From: an uncultured Bacteroidales bacterium
GTDB lineage: Bacteria; Bacteroidota; Bacteroidia; Bacteroidales; UBA932
NCBI GenBank assembly: GCA_900317925.1
Contig: ONIQ01000018.1
Location: forward strand, 1-59,813
DNA length: 59,813 nt
Reading direction: 5' to 3'
Below the pieces are notes generated by a model. That model made no database searches and was not told where the DNA came from. It worked only from the letters and a program-made list of their open reading frames with translations. The position numbers and the translations under genes were made by a program. Shown here one piece after another: positions 9,157-19,500 of this stretch (position 1 is the first letter of the stretch; each line of letters starts with the position of its first letter).

Positions 9157-9185
9157 AAAAGAGGCCGGGCGATTTGCCCGGCCTC
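9155..9185 (-). terminator. intrinsic terminator between convergent phosphoesterase genes
   Basis: GAGGCCGGGC (9161-9170), loop GATTT, GCCCGGCCTC (9176-9185), with A6 at 9155-9160 that becomes a T run on the minus strand. This is a textbook terminator for the 9193-10971 gene; the GC stem could also stop plus-strand transcription. Confidence 0.85.
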
Positions 9186-9192
9186 TCCGTTA

Positions 9193-10971
9193 TTACTTCT
9201 TAAAGGTAGAATAATCTGTTGTGAGTTTGTTGGCCGTATAGGTATTGGTCTGTACCGACGTCGCAATGGTTTGCGTTGCACGGACCTCCCAATTCTTCTC
9301 GGAAGACGGGACACCGGAAGCCGGCTTGTAGTACCAGAAATGGCTGGCGGTCTTGTTTACATATGTATCCGTCGTCTTGCCACCATCATTATACCAATAC
9401 GAAACACACGGGATGTTGCAGATGTTGCCATCCCCAGCACGCTTGAAGTCGCCCACCTTGGCACCGTTCTGCCAGAACTCGACCTTCCAGTTGGCATTGT
9501 CGTCGTTCCAGATCTCGGCCACAAAGGCACCCGATGCAGCCGCAAAACCCGGAGCAGGATAGCCAGCAACCGACTGACTCGACTTATTCCAGGAGAGCTT
9601 ATAGCCCTTGGAACCCGTAAACTCCTGATTGCCGTCATAGACGCGGAGCTGGAAGTCGTTGTCGAAGTTGGAGTTCATTGCCTGCCAGTTCTTGACAGTC
9701 CCGTTGCTGACCGTATAGATGGCAAAACCGTTGGGAGCGCCGGTCACGTTGCAGTTGCTGCTCCACCAGGCACCGCAAGCGGCGCCGTGGATGTGCTCAT
9801 AGATGGCCTTTCCACCCGCAGTTTTGTAATCAGTGTTGATAAAATTCTGCGGATAATGGGTATGGCCAATCATGATATGGGCCTCTTTGAACTTCTGCAA
9901 CAACTGGAGCGTTTCTTTGTAGTATTTATCCTTGTTCATGCTGCTGCCGCTACCGTTGGTGGCGCCTGCACGGAACGGGATATGGCAGCAAAGGATAACC
10001 GTCTTGGTCTCCGGATTGGAGACATTGGCGATATCGCCCTGCAGCCACGCGAACTGCGAGCTGGAGAAACCGGCGGAATAGGTGCACGTCTTCTTGTTCG
10101 ACTTGGAAGAAGAGTCGGTGCCCTTAACCCATACATTATCCATGGAGATAACGTGCACATTGCCACGGTCGAAGGAATAATCCTGCGGGCCAAAGGTTTT
10201 TACATAGGATTCCAGCGACGTGTACTGCATGGTCTCGTGATCCGAACCGCTCACTTTGGTCGCATCATGGTCATGGTTGCCGATGGTCACGAAGAAAGGA
10301 ATCGTCCAGTTTCCGGCATTGACATTCTTCATGGCAGAATACACCGAATAATAGGTGTCGTTGCTGTCGAAAATATTGTCACCGAGCGTCATCGCATAGA
10401 CGTTGCCCATGCCTTCGCAGGTCGATTTGATCTTCTTGATGGTTTCGGATACATAACGGGCCACCTCACCGGTTGTCGCACACTGCGGATCGCCGATCAT
10501 CAACAAGCGGAAGTCCGTCTCGGCCGCGGCAAGCGGCTCCAGGAAGAAGTCCACCCGGAATTTCTTGCCCGCTTCGATGTTCGTCTTGGGGAAGAAGTTC
10601 GGGTAGCCGTCAGAAGCCTGGCCGATCTTATAGGCTGCCGGCGTGCAGATATACACCTTGCGGGCACGCGAATTCGCCTTCATCTGATACACGCCGTTGG
10701 CATCGGTCTTCACCCAGGAAAAACCATCGGTAACGGGAACACCGGCAATGCCTTTGCCCGTGGTGATATTCGTGATAAGACCGGCGACGGTCATATCCGA
10801 ACCAATGGTCGTTCCGGCAATGGAAGTTTCCGTCAGCGACGTGACGGTAGGATCGGTTCCGGTAGGTTGAGGTCCGGGACCCGGCCCGGGTGCAGGATCA
10901 TCTTTTTCACCGCAGGCAGTGACCGCGAAAGCGGCCACTGCTGCCAAAAACAACAAATAGAATCTTTTCAT
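9193..10971 (-). CDS. calcineurin-like metallophosphoesterase lipoprotein, SusCD-linked paralogue
   Basis: Same domain order as the 7537-9156 protein, about 592 residues. The start is placed at 10971 (MKRFYLLFLAAVAAFAVTAC, lipobox TAC); an in-frame TTG at 10983 is less likely. After the lipid cysteine comes a proline/glycine linker, then GKGIAGVPVTDGFSW (N domain), MIGDPQCATTGE, TLGDNIFDSND, TIGNHDHD, LCCHIPFRAG and MIGHTHYPQN (catalytic motifs; again D-P-Q in motif I), then a C domain. It lies 12 bases after the SusD gene and is surely its co-transcribed partner. This suggests that the SusCD system imports a phosphorylated substrate or the product of this enzyme. Confidence 0.87.
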   Translation of the reverse strand: MKRFYLLFLAAVAAFAVTACGEKDDPAPGPGPGPQPTGTDPTVTSLTETSIAGTTIGSDMTVAGLITNITTGKGIAGVPVTDGFSWVKTDANGVYQMKANSRARKVYICTPAAYKIGQASDGYPNFFPKTNIEAGKKFRVDFFLEPLAAAETDFRLLMIGDPQCATTGEVARYVSETIKKIKSTCEGMGNVYAMTLGDNIFDSNDTYYSVYSAMKNVNAGNWTIPFFVTIGNHDHDATKVSGSDHETMQYTSLESYVKTFGPQDYSFDRGNVHVISMDNVWVKGTDSSSKSNKKTCTYSAGFSSSQFAWLQGDIANVSNPETKTVILCCHIPFRAGATNGSGSSMNKDKYYKETLQLLQKFKEAHIMIGHTHYPQNFINTDYKTAGGKAIYEHIHGAACGAWWSSNCNVTGAPNGFAIYTVSNGTVKNWQAMNSNFDNDFQLRVYDGNQEFTGSKGYKLSWNKSSQSVAGYPAPGFAAASGAFVAEIWNDDNANWKVEFWQNGAKVGDFKRAGDGNICNIPCVSYWYNDGGKTTDTYVNKTASHFWYYKPASGVPSSEKNWEVRATQTIATSVQTNTYTANKLTTDYSTFKK

Positions 10972-10983
10972 TCTCTTTTTCAA

Positions 10984-12816
10984 CTATTCCCAATCTTTAT
11001 TCTGGCCCAGTTTCGGATTCACGTTATATGCCGAAAGCGGAATCGGGCGGCAATACTTGCGCGGTTCCCACTTCAGGGCATATTTGTACACCAGATAACC
11101 ATGGTCGCCCTCAGAGAAGAACCAGTCCGTATTCACGGCATCGGCCTCATCTTTGATCGGGTAGCAGGTCGTGGAGTTCACGGCGCCGCCACTGGCAGAC
11201 TCGAAGGTGTAGGTTTCCTTCTCGAATACCAGGCCGCTGGCGGCCTCTCCGGCGGTCACCCAGATACCGGCCCAGCCCACACCATTGTAACGGCGTACCA
11301 CCAGGTCGGCCTGGCCGTAACGATAGAGATCGTTCTGGCGGAGTTCACTCTCGAAGGTCAGCTCGGTGACACGCTCGCGGCGGATTTCCAGGCCCACCGG
11401 ACTGATGTCGGTGGCAGGATGTACCAGATCCTTGGTGTAGTACTCATACAGCCAGGGGTCACGGGCGGTCGGATAGACATTCGCGACACCGGCGCGATTG
11501 CGCAGGGCGCCCACCGTCTGGTTCCAAATCTCTTCCGTCATCTCACCCAGCTCTTCGCAGGCCTCGGCATAGTTCAGCAGCACCTCAGGATAGCGGATAA
11601 TGGGAATGCTGTTCTCGTCGATACCGTTCTGGAAGTGAGAGGCATCGGGAATACTCCATTTGACGATCTGGTAACCGGTCTTGCAGAAGGTGAAGTCAAT
11701 GGTCTCATGGGCCGGGTTGCCCGACATGTCCACAATGTTGCGGCCCGGGCCCAGCACCGTGGCGGCCAGACGGCTGTCGCGGCCTTCGAATTCCTTGGTA
11801 ATGGACTGCTTGGCTTCGTCATCCGTGATGGCGGTACCATCGGTCTTCAGGAACATGCGCACCAGGTCCTTGGTGCCGGAATACTGCTGTCCCAGCGTCG
11901 AGGAGTGGAAGTAACGGGTGTAACTGTGACGGCCGTTGATATCGGTCAGGAAAGTACGGCCCCAGATCACCTCATCCGAAACCAGCTGGTCGCTGATAAA
12001 CAGGGAAGGATAATCGCTGACCAGTTTGTAACCGCCATTATCGATCACGTCCTTGGCATATTTCTGGGCCAGGCGATAGAGATCGGTCACGGTCTCATAT
12101 TCATTGGTCCAGGGCTTTCCAGTGGCCGGATTCTCGGTGATGTTCTTGCGGAAAGAGGCCTCATACAGGAAGAAACGGGAAGCATAGGCTTCTACGATAT
12201 CCTTGCAGATCACGGAACGCTCCGCCGTCTTGAACTTGTCGTTCATCACATTTTCACAAGCGAAGACAAGGTCCTCGGTCATCTTGTGGAAAACGAACTC
12301 GCGGTCATCGCGGGGACCGTAGAGAATGAGCGTATCCTCCGGCTGGAGGTATTTCTCCACCCACGGCACATCCGAGAAGAGTTTGACACGGGTCATGTAG
12401 TTGTATGCACGCCAGAAACGGGCCACACCCTCGTAGTGATTGTAGATTTTTTCCTCTACCTTTCCCTTGGCATTGACCATGTTTTCCAGCATGTAGTTGG
12501 TACGACGGAGGAAGCTCCAGCTCGAGGAGACCCAGGAGCCCTGGCGCGAACTGTTCCAATCCACATCGGCACGGAAGAAGTCCGTAGAGGTCTTCGTGGC
12601 AATCAAGTCGTTGTAGGCATCGCCGCCGGCCGTTTCCGTGTAGTCGGGCATGTAGCTGTTCAGCATGCCGTTGGCATACATCTCAAGTTCAGCCTCCGAC
12701 TGGAAATAGGTTTCGGCATTGAACTCATTGATAGGACCGCGGGTGAGGAAATCCTCACAGGCGGAGACGCAAAGCAGTGCGGAGACTGCGAACAAAAGCG
12801 AAATATACTTTTTCAT
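10984..12816 (-). CDS. SusD/RagB-family surface glycan-binding lipoprotein
   Basis: Surface lipoprotein that binds ligand and caps the SusC transporter. The 610 residues start MKKYISLLFAVSALLCVSAC, followed by EDFLTRGPINEFNAETYF, a typical SusD N-terminus, and include LLNYAEACEELGEM and the C-terminal ending NVNPKLGQNKDWE common to SusD proteins. It sits 13 bases after the SusC gene and 12 bases before the phosphoesterase gene in one operon. The ligand cannot be read from sequence. Confidence 0.95.
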   Translation of the reverse strand: MKKYISLLFAVSALLCVSACEDFLTRGPINEFNAETYFQSEAELEMYANGMLNSYMPDYTETAGGDAYNDLIATKTSTDFFRADVDWNSSRQGSWVSSSWSFLRRTNYMLENMVNAKGKVEEKIYNHYEGVARFWRAYNYMTRVKLFSDVPWVEKYLQPEDTLILYGPRDDREFVFHKMTEDLVFACENVMNDKFKTAERSVICKDIVEAYASRFFLYEASFRKNITENPATGKPWTNEYETVTDLYRLAQKYAKDVIDNGGYKLVSDYPSLFISDQLVSDEVIWGRTFLTDINGRHSYTRYFHSSTLGQQYSGTKDLVRMFLKTDGTAITDDEAKQSITKEFEGRDSRLAATVLGPGRNIVDMSGNPAHETIDFTFCKTGYQIVKWSIPDASHFQNGIDENSIPIIRYPEVLLNYAEACEELGEMTEEIWNQTVGALRNRAGVANVYPTARDPWLYEYYTKDLVHPATDISPVGLEIRRERVTELTFESELRQNDLYRYGQADLVVRRYNGVGWAGIWVTAGEAASGLVFEKETYTFESASGGAVNSTTCYPIKDEADAVNTDWFFSEGDHGYLVYKYALKWEPRKYCRPIPLSAYNVNPKLGQNKDWE

Positions 12817-12829
12817 ATCTCGTTCCTCC

Positions 12830-15800
12830 TTAGAAAGTTAAGTTGACACCAAAGGTGAACGTACGGAGCATCGGGTAGCTGTAACCCTCACCCACACCGG
12901 AGAGGCCGAAGTATTCGGCTTTCGTACTGTCAAAGTCGGAGTCACCGATGCTGATGACCTCGGGATCGAACATATCCGTATGCTTGAAGAGCGGCGACCA
13001 GGTCCAGAGGTTCTCCATGGAGACATAGAAACGGGCGGCCGAGATATCAATCTTCTTGAGCCACTTGGAAGGAAGGCTGTAGTCAATCGTGAGGTTCTTC
13101 AGACGGATGTAGGCCACATTCTGGAGATAGTGGTCGTTTTCAAAGGTCAACGGACCTACGTTACGGTTGGCAGAATAACCCACACGGCGGCTCCAGTACG
13201 GGTTGTCGTCATAGTTGGTGACCACCCAGTTCGTTGTGCTGTAATCCACATGGGCATAGTTGTTACCTGCCTGGGTATAAGTCAGGTACGGGCTATAAGG
13301 ACGGTTGTACTGGCCCCAGAAGAAGCCGGTCTCAACAGTCGGATACCAGTCGCGCTTTCCGACACCCTGAAAGAACATGCTCAGGCCGATGCCATTCCAT
13401 CTGAAATCCAGGTTGATACCATACTGGAAGCGCGGCAGGGCGTTACCGATACGGGTAAGGTCGCCGGAATCCTCGACAATGGCTTTGCCATAGTTGATGT
13501 CACCGTCACCGTCCAGATCCACGAACTTCAAGTCACCCGCATAGGCGCGGAAGTTGGAACCGTTCTTGTGGAAGGAATCCGTAGCCCAGTTGTTGGCCTC
13601 TTCGTTGTCGCGGAAGATACCGTCGGTACGGAAGCCCCAGATTTCACCGATCTCCTTGCCTTCGTAGTAATCCCACAGGGAGTGGTTGGAATTCTCAAAC
13701 TTGGTTACCCAGGTACGGCTGTCCCACAAGCTTCCCTTGATGCTGTACTCGAAGGGTTTGCCGGCCAGGTTGAACTGGTCTCTCCAGGAAATCGTGAACT
13801 CCCAGCCGTCGGTCTTGAGGGCGCCATAGTTGCCCTTCGGCGGATCGGCGCCATATAGGCCGGGAAGCTCGGGACCCACCACGATCATGTCCGTCGTGTT
13901 CCGGCGATAGATGTCACCGGAGAAGGACAGACGGCTGTGGAGGAAGTCGGCATCGATACCGATATCATACGTGGTCACTTTCTCCCAGGTCAGGCTTTCC
14001 GGAATCGGGGAAGGCTGGGTGGTGTAGTTGGCCTTCACGCCGCCGATGACGATGCTCGTCTTCTTCACACCCATGGTCTCCAGGAAGGTGTAGGGATCCA
14101 CGGTACCATTACCGAGGGAGCCCCAGTTCGCACGGATCTTGAAGTTGTCCAGCCAGCTGCGGGACCATTTCATAAACGGTTCTTCGCTCAGACGCCATCC
14201 GAAGGAAGCGGAAGGGAAGAAGCCCCACTGTTGGGAGCTCGGGAATTTGGAGGAACCGTCATAGCGGGCCGAGAACTCGGCGATATACCGGCGGAGGAGC
14301 GTATAGTTGGCACGGCCGAAGAAACCGACGATGCCATAACTGGAGTCATTCTGCTCAACCTTGATGTCGGTACCGTCGAAGAGTTCGAAAGATTTGTATT
14401 TCTCCGGGAAGAGCATACCCTTGCGCTGGAGGTAGAAACGGTCGTACTTGTAATCTTCCAGGTTCCAACCGCCCACCACGTTCAGATCATGGTTCTCACC
14501 GAGTTTCGGCGTCCAGGTAGCCACGATGTTGGCCGTAAGGTGATCCGTATCATAGGTCCAGCGGGACTTGTAGGAAGACTCCTGGGTCACATAGTAGGTA
14601 GGCTTTTCAGGAGCGGAATAGAAGGTAAGCGGAGCACGGTAACGCTCTCTCCAGCGGCGGATGGCCCGGTAGCTGAAGTCACCTTTCACCTTCAGGACAT
14701 CCTTGATGATGTCCAGGGTAAGCGCCGTGGTGGTGGTGAGGGTCAGGTTGGAATCGTCCTGGCCGGTGTTGCCCTCCAGGAAGGCGGTATAGGAAGTCTT
14801 GCTGGATGCAAGGGCGAAGGAACCGTCGGCGTTATACGGAACCAGAACCGGCTGTCCGTGCTGGTCCACCTGGTGACCGACGAGGGAACCGGTGGTAAAC
14901 ATCGGCTGGGTCTGCTTGCTGCGGAATACGGAGGTGTTGTTCTCCAGGGAGAGCCAGTCGTTGATCTTGATACGGCCCTTGGCGCGGATGTTGAACGTAT
15001 TGTAGTTCTCCTGGCCAATCTTATAGATACCATCCTGTCCGTAATAACGGCCGGTGATGTTGTAATTCACCTTTTTGCTGTTGCCGCGGACACTGATGTC
15101 GTGGGTCTGGGAACCGTAGTGCCTCTTGTAGAAGAAGTTCAGCCAGTTGGTGTTACCATAGTAAAGGAACTGGCCTTTGCTGCCCACCGCATAGCCGGTA
15201 GGATCATCGGGAAGGACACCGTATTCATTGTATTCCATCCCCTCGGCGCGGGCAGCCGCGATGGCGCGGTAAGAGTCCAGATACGTGGTACCGGACATGG
15301 CCACATCCTGCGTATTGATGGTGGTAGGCACCTTACCGGAAGCACCGGGGACACGGGTATCATTCCCATAGAAATCATAGAAGGCTTCCAACCACTCCAG
15401 ACCGTCGGTCACGATGTGGTCTTCCCACTTGATCAGACGTTCGTTCAGGGAGTAGGAACCGCTGTAGGTCACGGACACTTTGTCACCCTTGGCTTCCTTC
15501 GTGGTCACGAGGATCACACCATAAGCGGCACGGGCACCGTAGATAGCGGAGGAGGAGGCATCCTTCAGGACAGCCACCGTTTCAATATCGTTCGGGTTCA
15601 CCTGGCCCAGGGAGCCTTCCACGCCGTCGATGAGGACGAGGGCGCCGCCGCCGTTACCGATACTGTGACCGTCTCCGCTGGCGCTTGTCGCACTTTTACG
15701 GGTGTGATAAGAGGTACTGCCGCCACGGATGTACACGCTACCGGAGTGGCTGGCCTTACCATCGGTCTGGATAATGTTCAGACCGGCAATCTGGCCCTGC

Positions 15801-16231
15801 AGGGAACGCGTCACATTGCTGTTGGGACGGTCGGCAAGTACTTTGCCGTCGAGGTTTTCGACGGAACCCACCAGCTGGGTTTTCTTCAGGGTACCATAAC
15901 CGACCACGACCGTGGCTTCCAGGGTTTCCGTATCTTCGACAAGGATGAAATCCACTTTGGAACGGCCATTCAGCGGTTCCTCAATGGTCTTGTATCCGAA
16001 GAACTGACAAATCAGGACAGCCGAAGCGGGCGCCTTGATTGAGTAGGTACCGTCGTTCTGGGTGACATCACCCGTATTGGTACCTTTCACCATCACGGCA
16101 GCGCCGACGATGGGTTCGTTGGTCGTACCATCGATAACCCGTCCGGTAACCGTCGTGTTCTGTGCGAAAGCAGACCACCCCAGGAAGAGACCCAGGACAG
16201 CCGTCACACAGGAGAAAATCTTTATTTTCAT
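12830..16231 (-). CDS. SusC/RagA-family TonB-dependent outer-membrane transporter
   Basis: TonB-driven outer-membrane importer, 1,133 residues. A signal peptide ends near FLGWSAFAQ. A carboxypeptidase-regulatory-like beta domain follows (GRVIDGTTNEPIVGAAVMVK), then the plug with the SusC signature NPNDIETVAVLKDASSSA and IYGARAAYGVILVTTK, then the barrel ending TFTFGVNLTF. The plug has a serine/glycine-rich insertion around residues 175-200. First gene of the SusC-SusD-phosphoesterase operon. Its leader is long: a -7 box TAACTTTG (complement of 16406-16413) implies about 165 untranslated bases. No N-terminal STN domain or adjacent sigma/anti-sigma pair is seen, so control by an ECF relay is not indicated. 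Confidence 0.97.
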   Translation of the reverse strand: MKIKIFSCVTAVLGLFLGWSAFAQNTTVTGRVIDGTTNEPIVGAAVMVKGTNTGDVTQNDGTYSIKAPASAVLICQFFGYKTIEEPLNGRSKVDFILVEDTETLEATVVVGYGTLKKTQLVGSVENLDGKVLADRPNSNVTRSLQGQIAGLNIIQTDGKASHSGSVYIRGGSTSYHTRKSATSASGDGHSIGNGGGALVLIDGVEGSLGQVNPNDIETVAVLKDASSSAIYGARAAYGVILVTTKEAKGDKVSVTYSGSYSLNERLIKWEDHIVTDGLEWLEAFYDFYGNDTRVPGASGKVPTTINTQDVAMSGTTYLDSYRAIAAARAEGMEYNEYGVLPDDPTGYAVGSKGQFLYYGNTNWLNFFYKRHYGSQTHDISVRGNSKKVNYNITGRYYGQDGIYKIGQENYNTFNIRAKGRIKINDWLSLENNTSVFRSKQTQPMFTTGSLVGHQVDQHGQPVLVPYNADGSFALASSKTSYTAFLEGNTGQDDSNLTLTTTTALTLDIIKDVLKVKGDFSYRAIRRWRERYRAPLTFYSAPEKPTYYVTQESSYKSRWTYDTDHLTANIVATWTPKLGENHDLNVVGGWNLEDYKYDRFYLQRKGMLFPEKYKSFELFDGTDIKVEQNDSSYGIVGFFGRANYTLLRRYIAEFSARYDGSSKFPSSQQWGFFPSASFGWRLSEEPFMKWSRSWLDNFKIRANWGSLGNGTVDPYTFLETMGVKKTSIVIGGVKANYTTQPSPIPESLTWEKVTTYDIGIDADFLHSRLSFSGDIYRRNTTDMIVVGPELPGLYGADPPKGNYGALKTDGWEFTISWRDQFNLAGKPFEYSIKGSLWDSRTWVTKFENSNHSLWDYYEGKEIGEIWGFRTDGIFRDNEEANNWATDSFHKNGSNFRAYAGDLKFVDLDGDGDINYGKAIVEDSGDLTRIGNALPRFQYGINLDFRWNGIGLSMFFQGVGKRDWYPTVETGFFWGQYNRPYSPYLTYTQAGNNYAHVDYSTTNWVVTNYDDNPYWSRRVGYSANRNVGPLTFENDHYLQNVAYIRLKNLTIDYSLPSKWLKKIDISAARFYVSMENLWTWSPLFKHTDMFDPEVISIGDSDFDSTKAEYFGLSGVGEGYSYPMLRTFTFGVNLTF

Positions 16232-16405
16232 ACTCTTTTGGTCCTTAAAAAATTAATAATAAGGGTGTAAGCCGGGACGCAACAGAGTGAAAATCAGAAA
16301 GTTTTCAGGGTTGGTTAATAAAAAAAATTAAATATTCAATTCCAAATTCTAAAAAATCAAAATTCTACTAAAGTTTATAAAACGTTATAATTGTTTTCGA
16401 GTACA

Positions 16406-16413
16406 CAAAGTTA
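16406..16413 (-). promoter_or_regulatory. -7 box TAACTTTG for the SusC operon
   Basis: CAAAGTTA on the plus strand reads TAACTTTG towards the SusC gene. No well spaced -33 TTTG is visible, so confidence is moderate. Confidence 0.45.
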
Positions 16414-16456
16414 GAATATTTTTTCTAAAAACGTATTATAAAACAAAAAAAATACC

Positions 16457-16464
16457 TACCTTTG
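16457..16464 (+). promoter_or_regulatory. -7 box TACCTTTG for the FN3/GLUG lipoprotein gene
   Basis: TACCTTTG fits TAnnTTTG and gives an untranslated leader of about 100 bases before the ATG at 16574. No good -33 element is seen. Confidence 0.5.
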
Positions 16465-16483
16465 TCATGTAAGCCAGACGCAT

Positions 16484-16538
16484 GGCCGAAAGGCCGATGA
16501 ATTGACGTTTGTTTGTCAGGGGGCGGCCCGAAAGGGTT
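16484..16538 (+). promoter_or_regulatory. structured 5' leader with GNRA-loop hairpins
   Basis: Three successive hairpins lie in the leader: GGCC-GAAA-GGCC (16484-16495), TGAC..GTCA (16503-16518), and GGCCC-GAAA-GGGTT (16525-16538, outer pairs G-U). A T8 run follows at about 16547. The layout resembles an attenuator or RNA thermometer-like leader, but no known riboswitch was recognised. Confidence 0.35.
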
Positions 16539-16573
16539 CGTTCAAGTTTTTTTTACTAACAAACACAACGAGT

Positions 16574-19500
16574 ATGAAATCATTCAGAATACTGTCGGCC
16601 GCGATTGCCCTGGCTTCTCTGATTCTCTTCGGCTGTAGTCGTGAGAACATGGAAACCGGCATTGATGGAGACCTGCCGGTCGTGAGCGATCTCACGTACG
16701 AAGGCGTCTTCCACGGCGGCAAGACCGTTACGCTCAAGTGGTCTGGTGCGCAAGCCGTTACCGCCGGCGCCACCTCCTTCTCCGTCCAGTTTGTCGAAGC
16801 GACCGACACCACGGGCGGCAAACTCATCAAGCCCGATATGTATGACGGGACCATTTCCAAGACCGTTCAGGTCACTTCCGAAAGTGCCGGTCCCCAGTTC
16901 TCCACCAAAATGGACGGCCAGACTGTCGGGAAAAAGTATTACATCCGCGTCCGCGCCAATTACGAGAAATCCCGCTTTTCCGAGTGGGTCTATCTGACCG
17001 CTGCGGATGGGAAGCCCGCTTACTTCAAGGTGGGCCGCGGCATCATCACCGAGGGCATCGAGGATCCCTACCTATATAAGGTAACGGGCACCTCAACCGG
17101 CCTCATCATCAAGTGGGATGCCATCCCGGAGGCACTTTCCTATGTCATCGAATACAAGAAAACGGCCGACGCCTCCTGGGAATCCCAAGTTGTCGAGGCC
17201 GGCGGAAATACCGTCCTGAAGGTCAATGGGCTGCCGTCCGAGACGTCCTACGAAGTCCGAGCGAAGACCGTGACTGCCAGTGGGGACTCCGACTACTGCG
17301 ACATCCAGAGTGTATCGACCCGCAAGCCCGGTTCTTTCCCGAAAGAGATGTCCACTGCCGACGAGTTCCTTGCCTGGATTGAAGGTGGTGTCGTCGAGGT
17401 CGGTCCAAACGAGACCTATTCCATCACCGCGGACATCGACCTGACCGGCCAGAGCTATATGGCCATGGACGAGTCCATGCTGGGTGTCTTCGACGGCGGC
17501 GGATTCACCATCAAAGGTGTATCCTCTCCCCTTTTCTACGAAATCGAGAGCACCGGTTGCATCAAGAACGTAAAACTTCAGGGTAAAATCGCCTCTTCCG
17601 ACGAGAAGGTCGCAGCCGTAGCCCTCACCAACAAGGGTACCATCCAGAACGTCGAGTCGAGCGTAGCCATCGACTACACCGCTTCCTCCGCTTCCACGAT
17701 GTATGTGGCCGGTATCGCGGCTATCAACGAAGGCACCCTCGAGAAGGTGACGAACAACGGTGCCATCACCGTCAATGCCAATGCCCTGGCCGTTCCGGTC
17801 GTAGCAGCAGGTATCGCCGCTTACTCGAACGGTATCACGACCGAGGTCCACAATACCGGTGCCGTGAGCCTGGGTTGCAAGACCACCATCCGCGGCCTGG
17901 CCGTTGCCGGTCTGGTCGCTTACCTGGAGAGCGCCCTCACCAACTCGGTCAACGATGGTTCCGTGGGCGTTTCCGCTGCTTATGCAGACGGTTACTGCGA
18001 GGTTGTCAACACCCTGGGCAAAGGCACGCCTGCCGTTGCAGGTGCGGTTGCCTATGGTAACACCGAGAACTTCAGCATCGACAATGTGATCAACAACGGT
18101 CCCATTTCCTACATGCTGTCCACGGTCGATAAGTATTCCTCCGCTGCTTACGAGCGTACGCAGGTTGGCGGTATCGTTGCCAACCCCTACGGAAACGTCA
18201 GCAACAGCACGAACAACGGAAGCGTCACCATCAACATCGCTTCCTCTACCGGAGAAAAATACACGACCAAGGGTCACATTATCTGCGCCGGTGGTATCGG
18301 CGGCGGCGATTTCTTTGCCGGTAGCGGCCAGGACCTGACCAGCTACATCAAGTGTACCAACACCGGTAAGATCAACCTGTACATCGCCTCTTCGGCCTCC
18401 AACTCCGCTGTCGGCGGTATCGTCGGATGGCCGGGCAAGGAAGGTAGCCGTAAGAACAGCACCAAGAATTGCATCAACACCGGCAACATCACCCAGTCCG
18501 GTCCCGGAAAGGTCCGTATCGGTGGTATCCACGGTGGCTCCGGTGCCATGAGCGGCTGCAAGAGCGAGTGCAACATCACCGTCAGCGACGGTACCAACTG
18601 CTGCGTAGGCGGTCTTTCCGGCTTCACCTCCAACGGTCTGAAGATTACCGGCAGCTCCTTCAAGGGTAAACTGACCGCTACCGCCGGCGGCATGTACGTG
18701 GGCGGCCTGGTGGGCAACCTCGGCAACTCCGCCAACTCCGGCGGCTACACCGGCGGCTGCTCCGTCAGTGCGACCATTTCCAACGCCGACACCGACCACC
18801 AGCACGACGGTATGCTCGTCGGTTACTACAACGGTACTTCCGCTGCCATCAGCATCGGTGCGGAAGGCGACCCGGTGAAAGTGAACGGTATCTTCAACGG
18901 TACCAAACTGACGGCTTCCAACATGGGCAGCCTGCTCGAAGGTACGGCCAATGCGGCCAGCATCCACGAAGTCTTCGCCGAATTCGACACCACGCCGTAT
19001 GACGACGGCGGCGACAGCGGCGACGAAGGCGGCACCCAGCTGGATGCTCCGACCAACGTTACCATCGAGGTTCTCTACAACTCGACCATCGTCTCCTGGG
19101 ATGCCGTAGAAGGCGCCGAATGGTACATGGTTGAATACAAGAAGGCCGACGACAAGGTCTGGACTCCTTGCCCTACCACCACCGATACCAAGTACGAGAT
19201 TACCGGTCTGGAGCATGGCGTAACCTATAACTTCCGCGTGAAGGCGTTCGCCACCACCGGTTCCGGTTATTCCGATGAAACCAGCGGCGAAACCCTGCCG
19301 GAAGTCATCCTGGGCAAACCGACCATCACTTCCACTACCCCGGCTGCCAAGACAGTTGACGTAGCCTGGACAGCGGTTCAGGATGCGACGGCTTACCGCG
19401 TCGAGGTCCTCTTCCCCAATGAGGAGACCTGGACCGTTGCCTTCGAATCCGTCGAGGCGACTTCCTGCACCGTTACCGGTCTGAAACCTCAGCAGACTTA

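Larger units (their letters stand above)
16232..16573. other. 342-base divergent intergenic region with two promoters and long leaders
   Basis: AT-rich spacer between the SusC gene and the FN3/GLUG lipoprotein gene. It holds a minus-strand -7 box (16406-16413), a plus-strand -7 box (16457-16464), and a hairpin-rich plus-strand leader (16484-16538) followed by eight Ts. A pair of similar 15-17 base segments (TGTAAGCC..GACGCA) occurs at 16266-16282 and 16468-16482 on the same strand. I see no small gene here. Confidence 0.7.

Noticed and set aside
9271-12846. Very long open frame (1,191 codons) on the plus strand
   Set aside because: It runs antisense through the phosphoesterase and SusD genes, which have clear family motifs; its translation is low-complexity shadow sequence from GC-rich codons.
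16266-16482. Two similar segments with GGGACGC-like wording, reminiscent of a c-di-GMP riboswitch
   Set aside because: Only a short string matches; the other conserved GEMM elements and the two-stem layout are missing.
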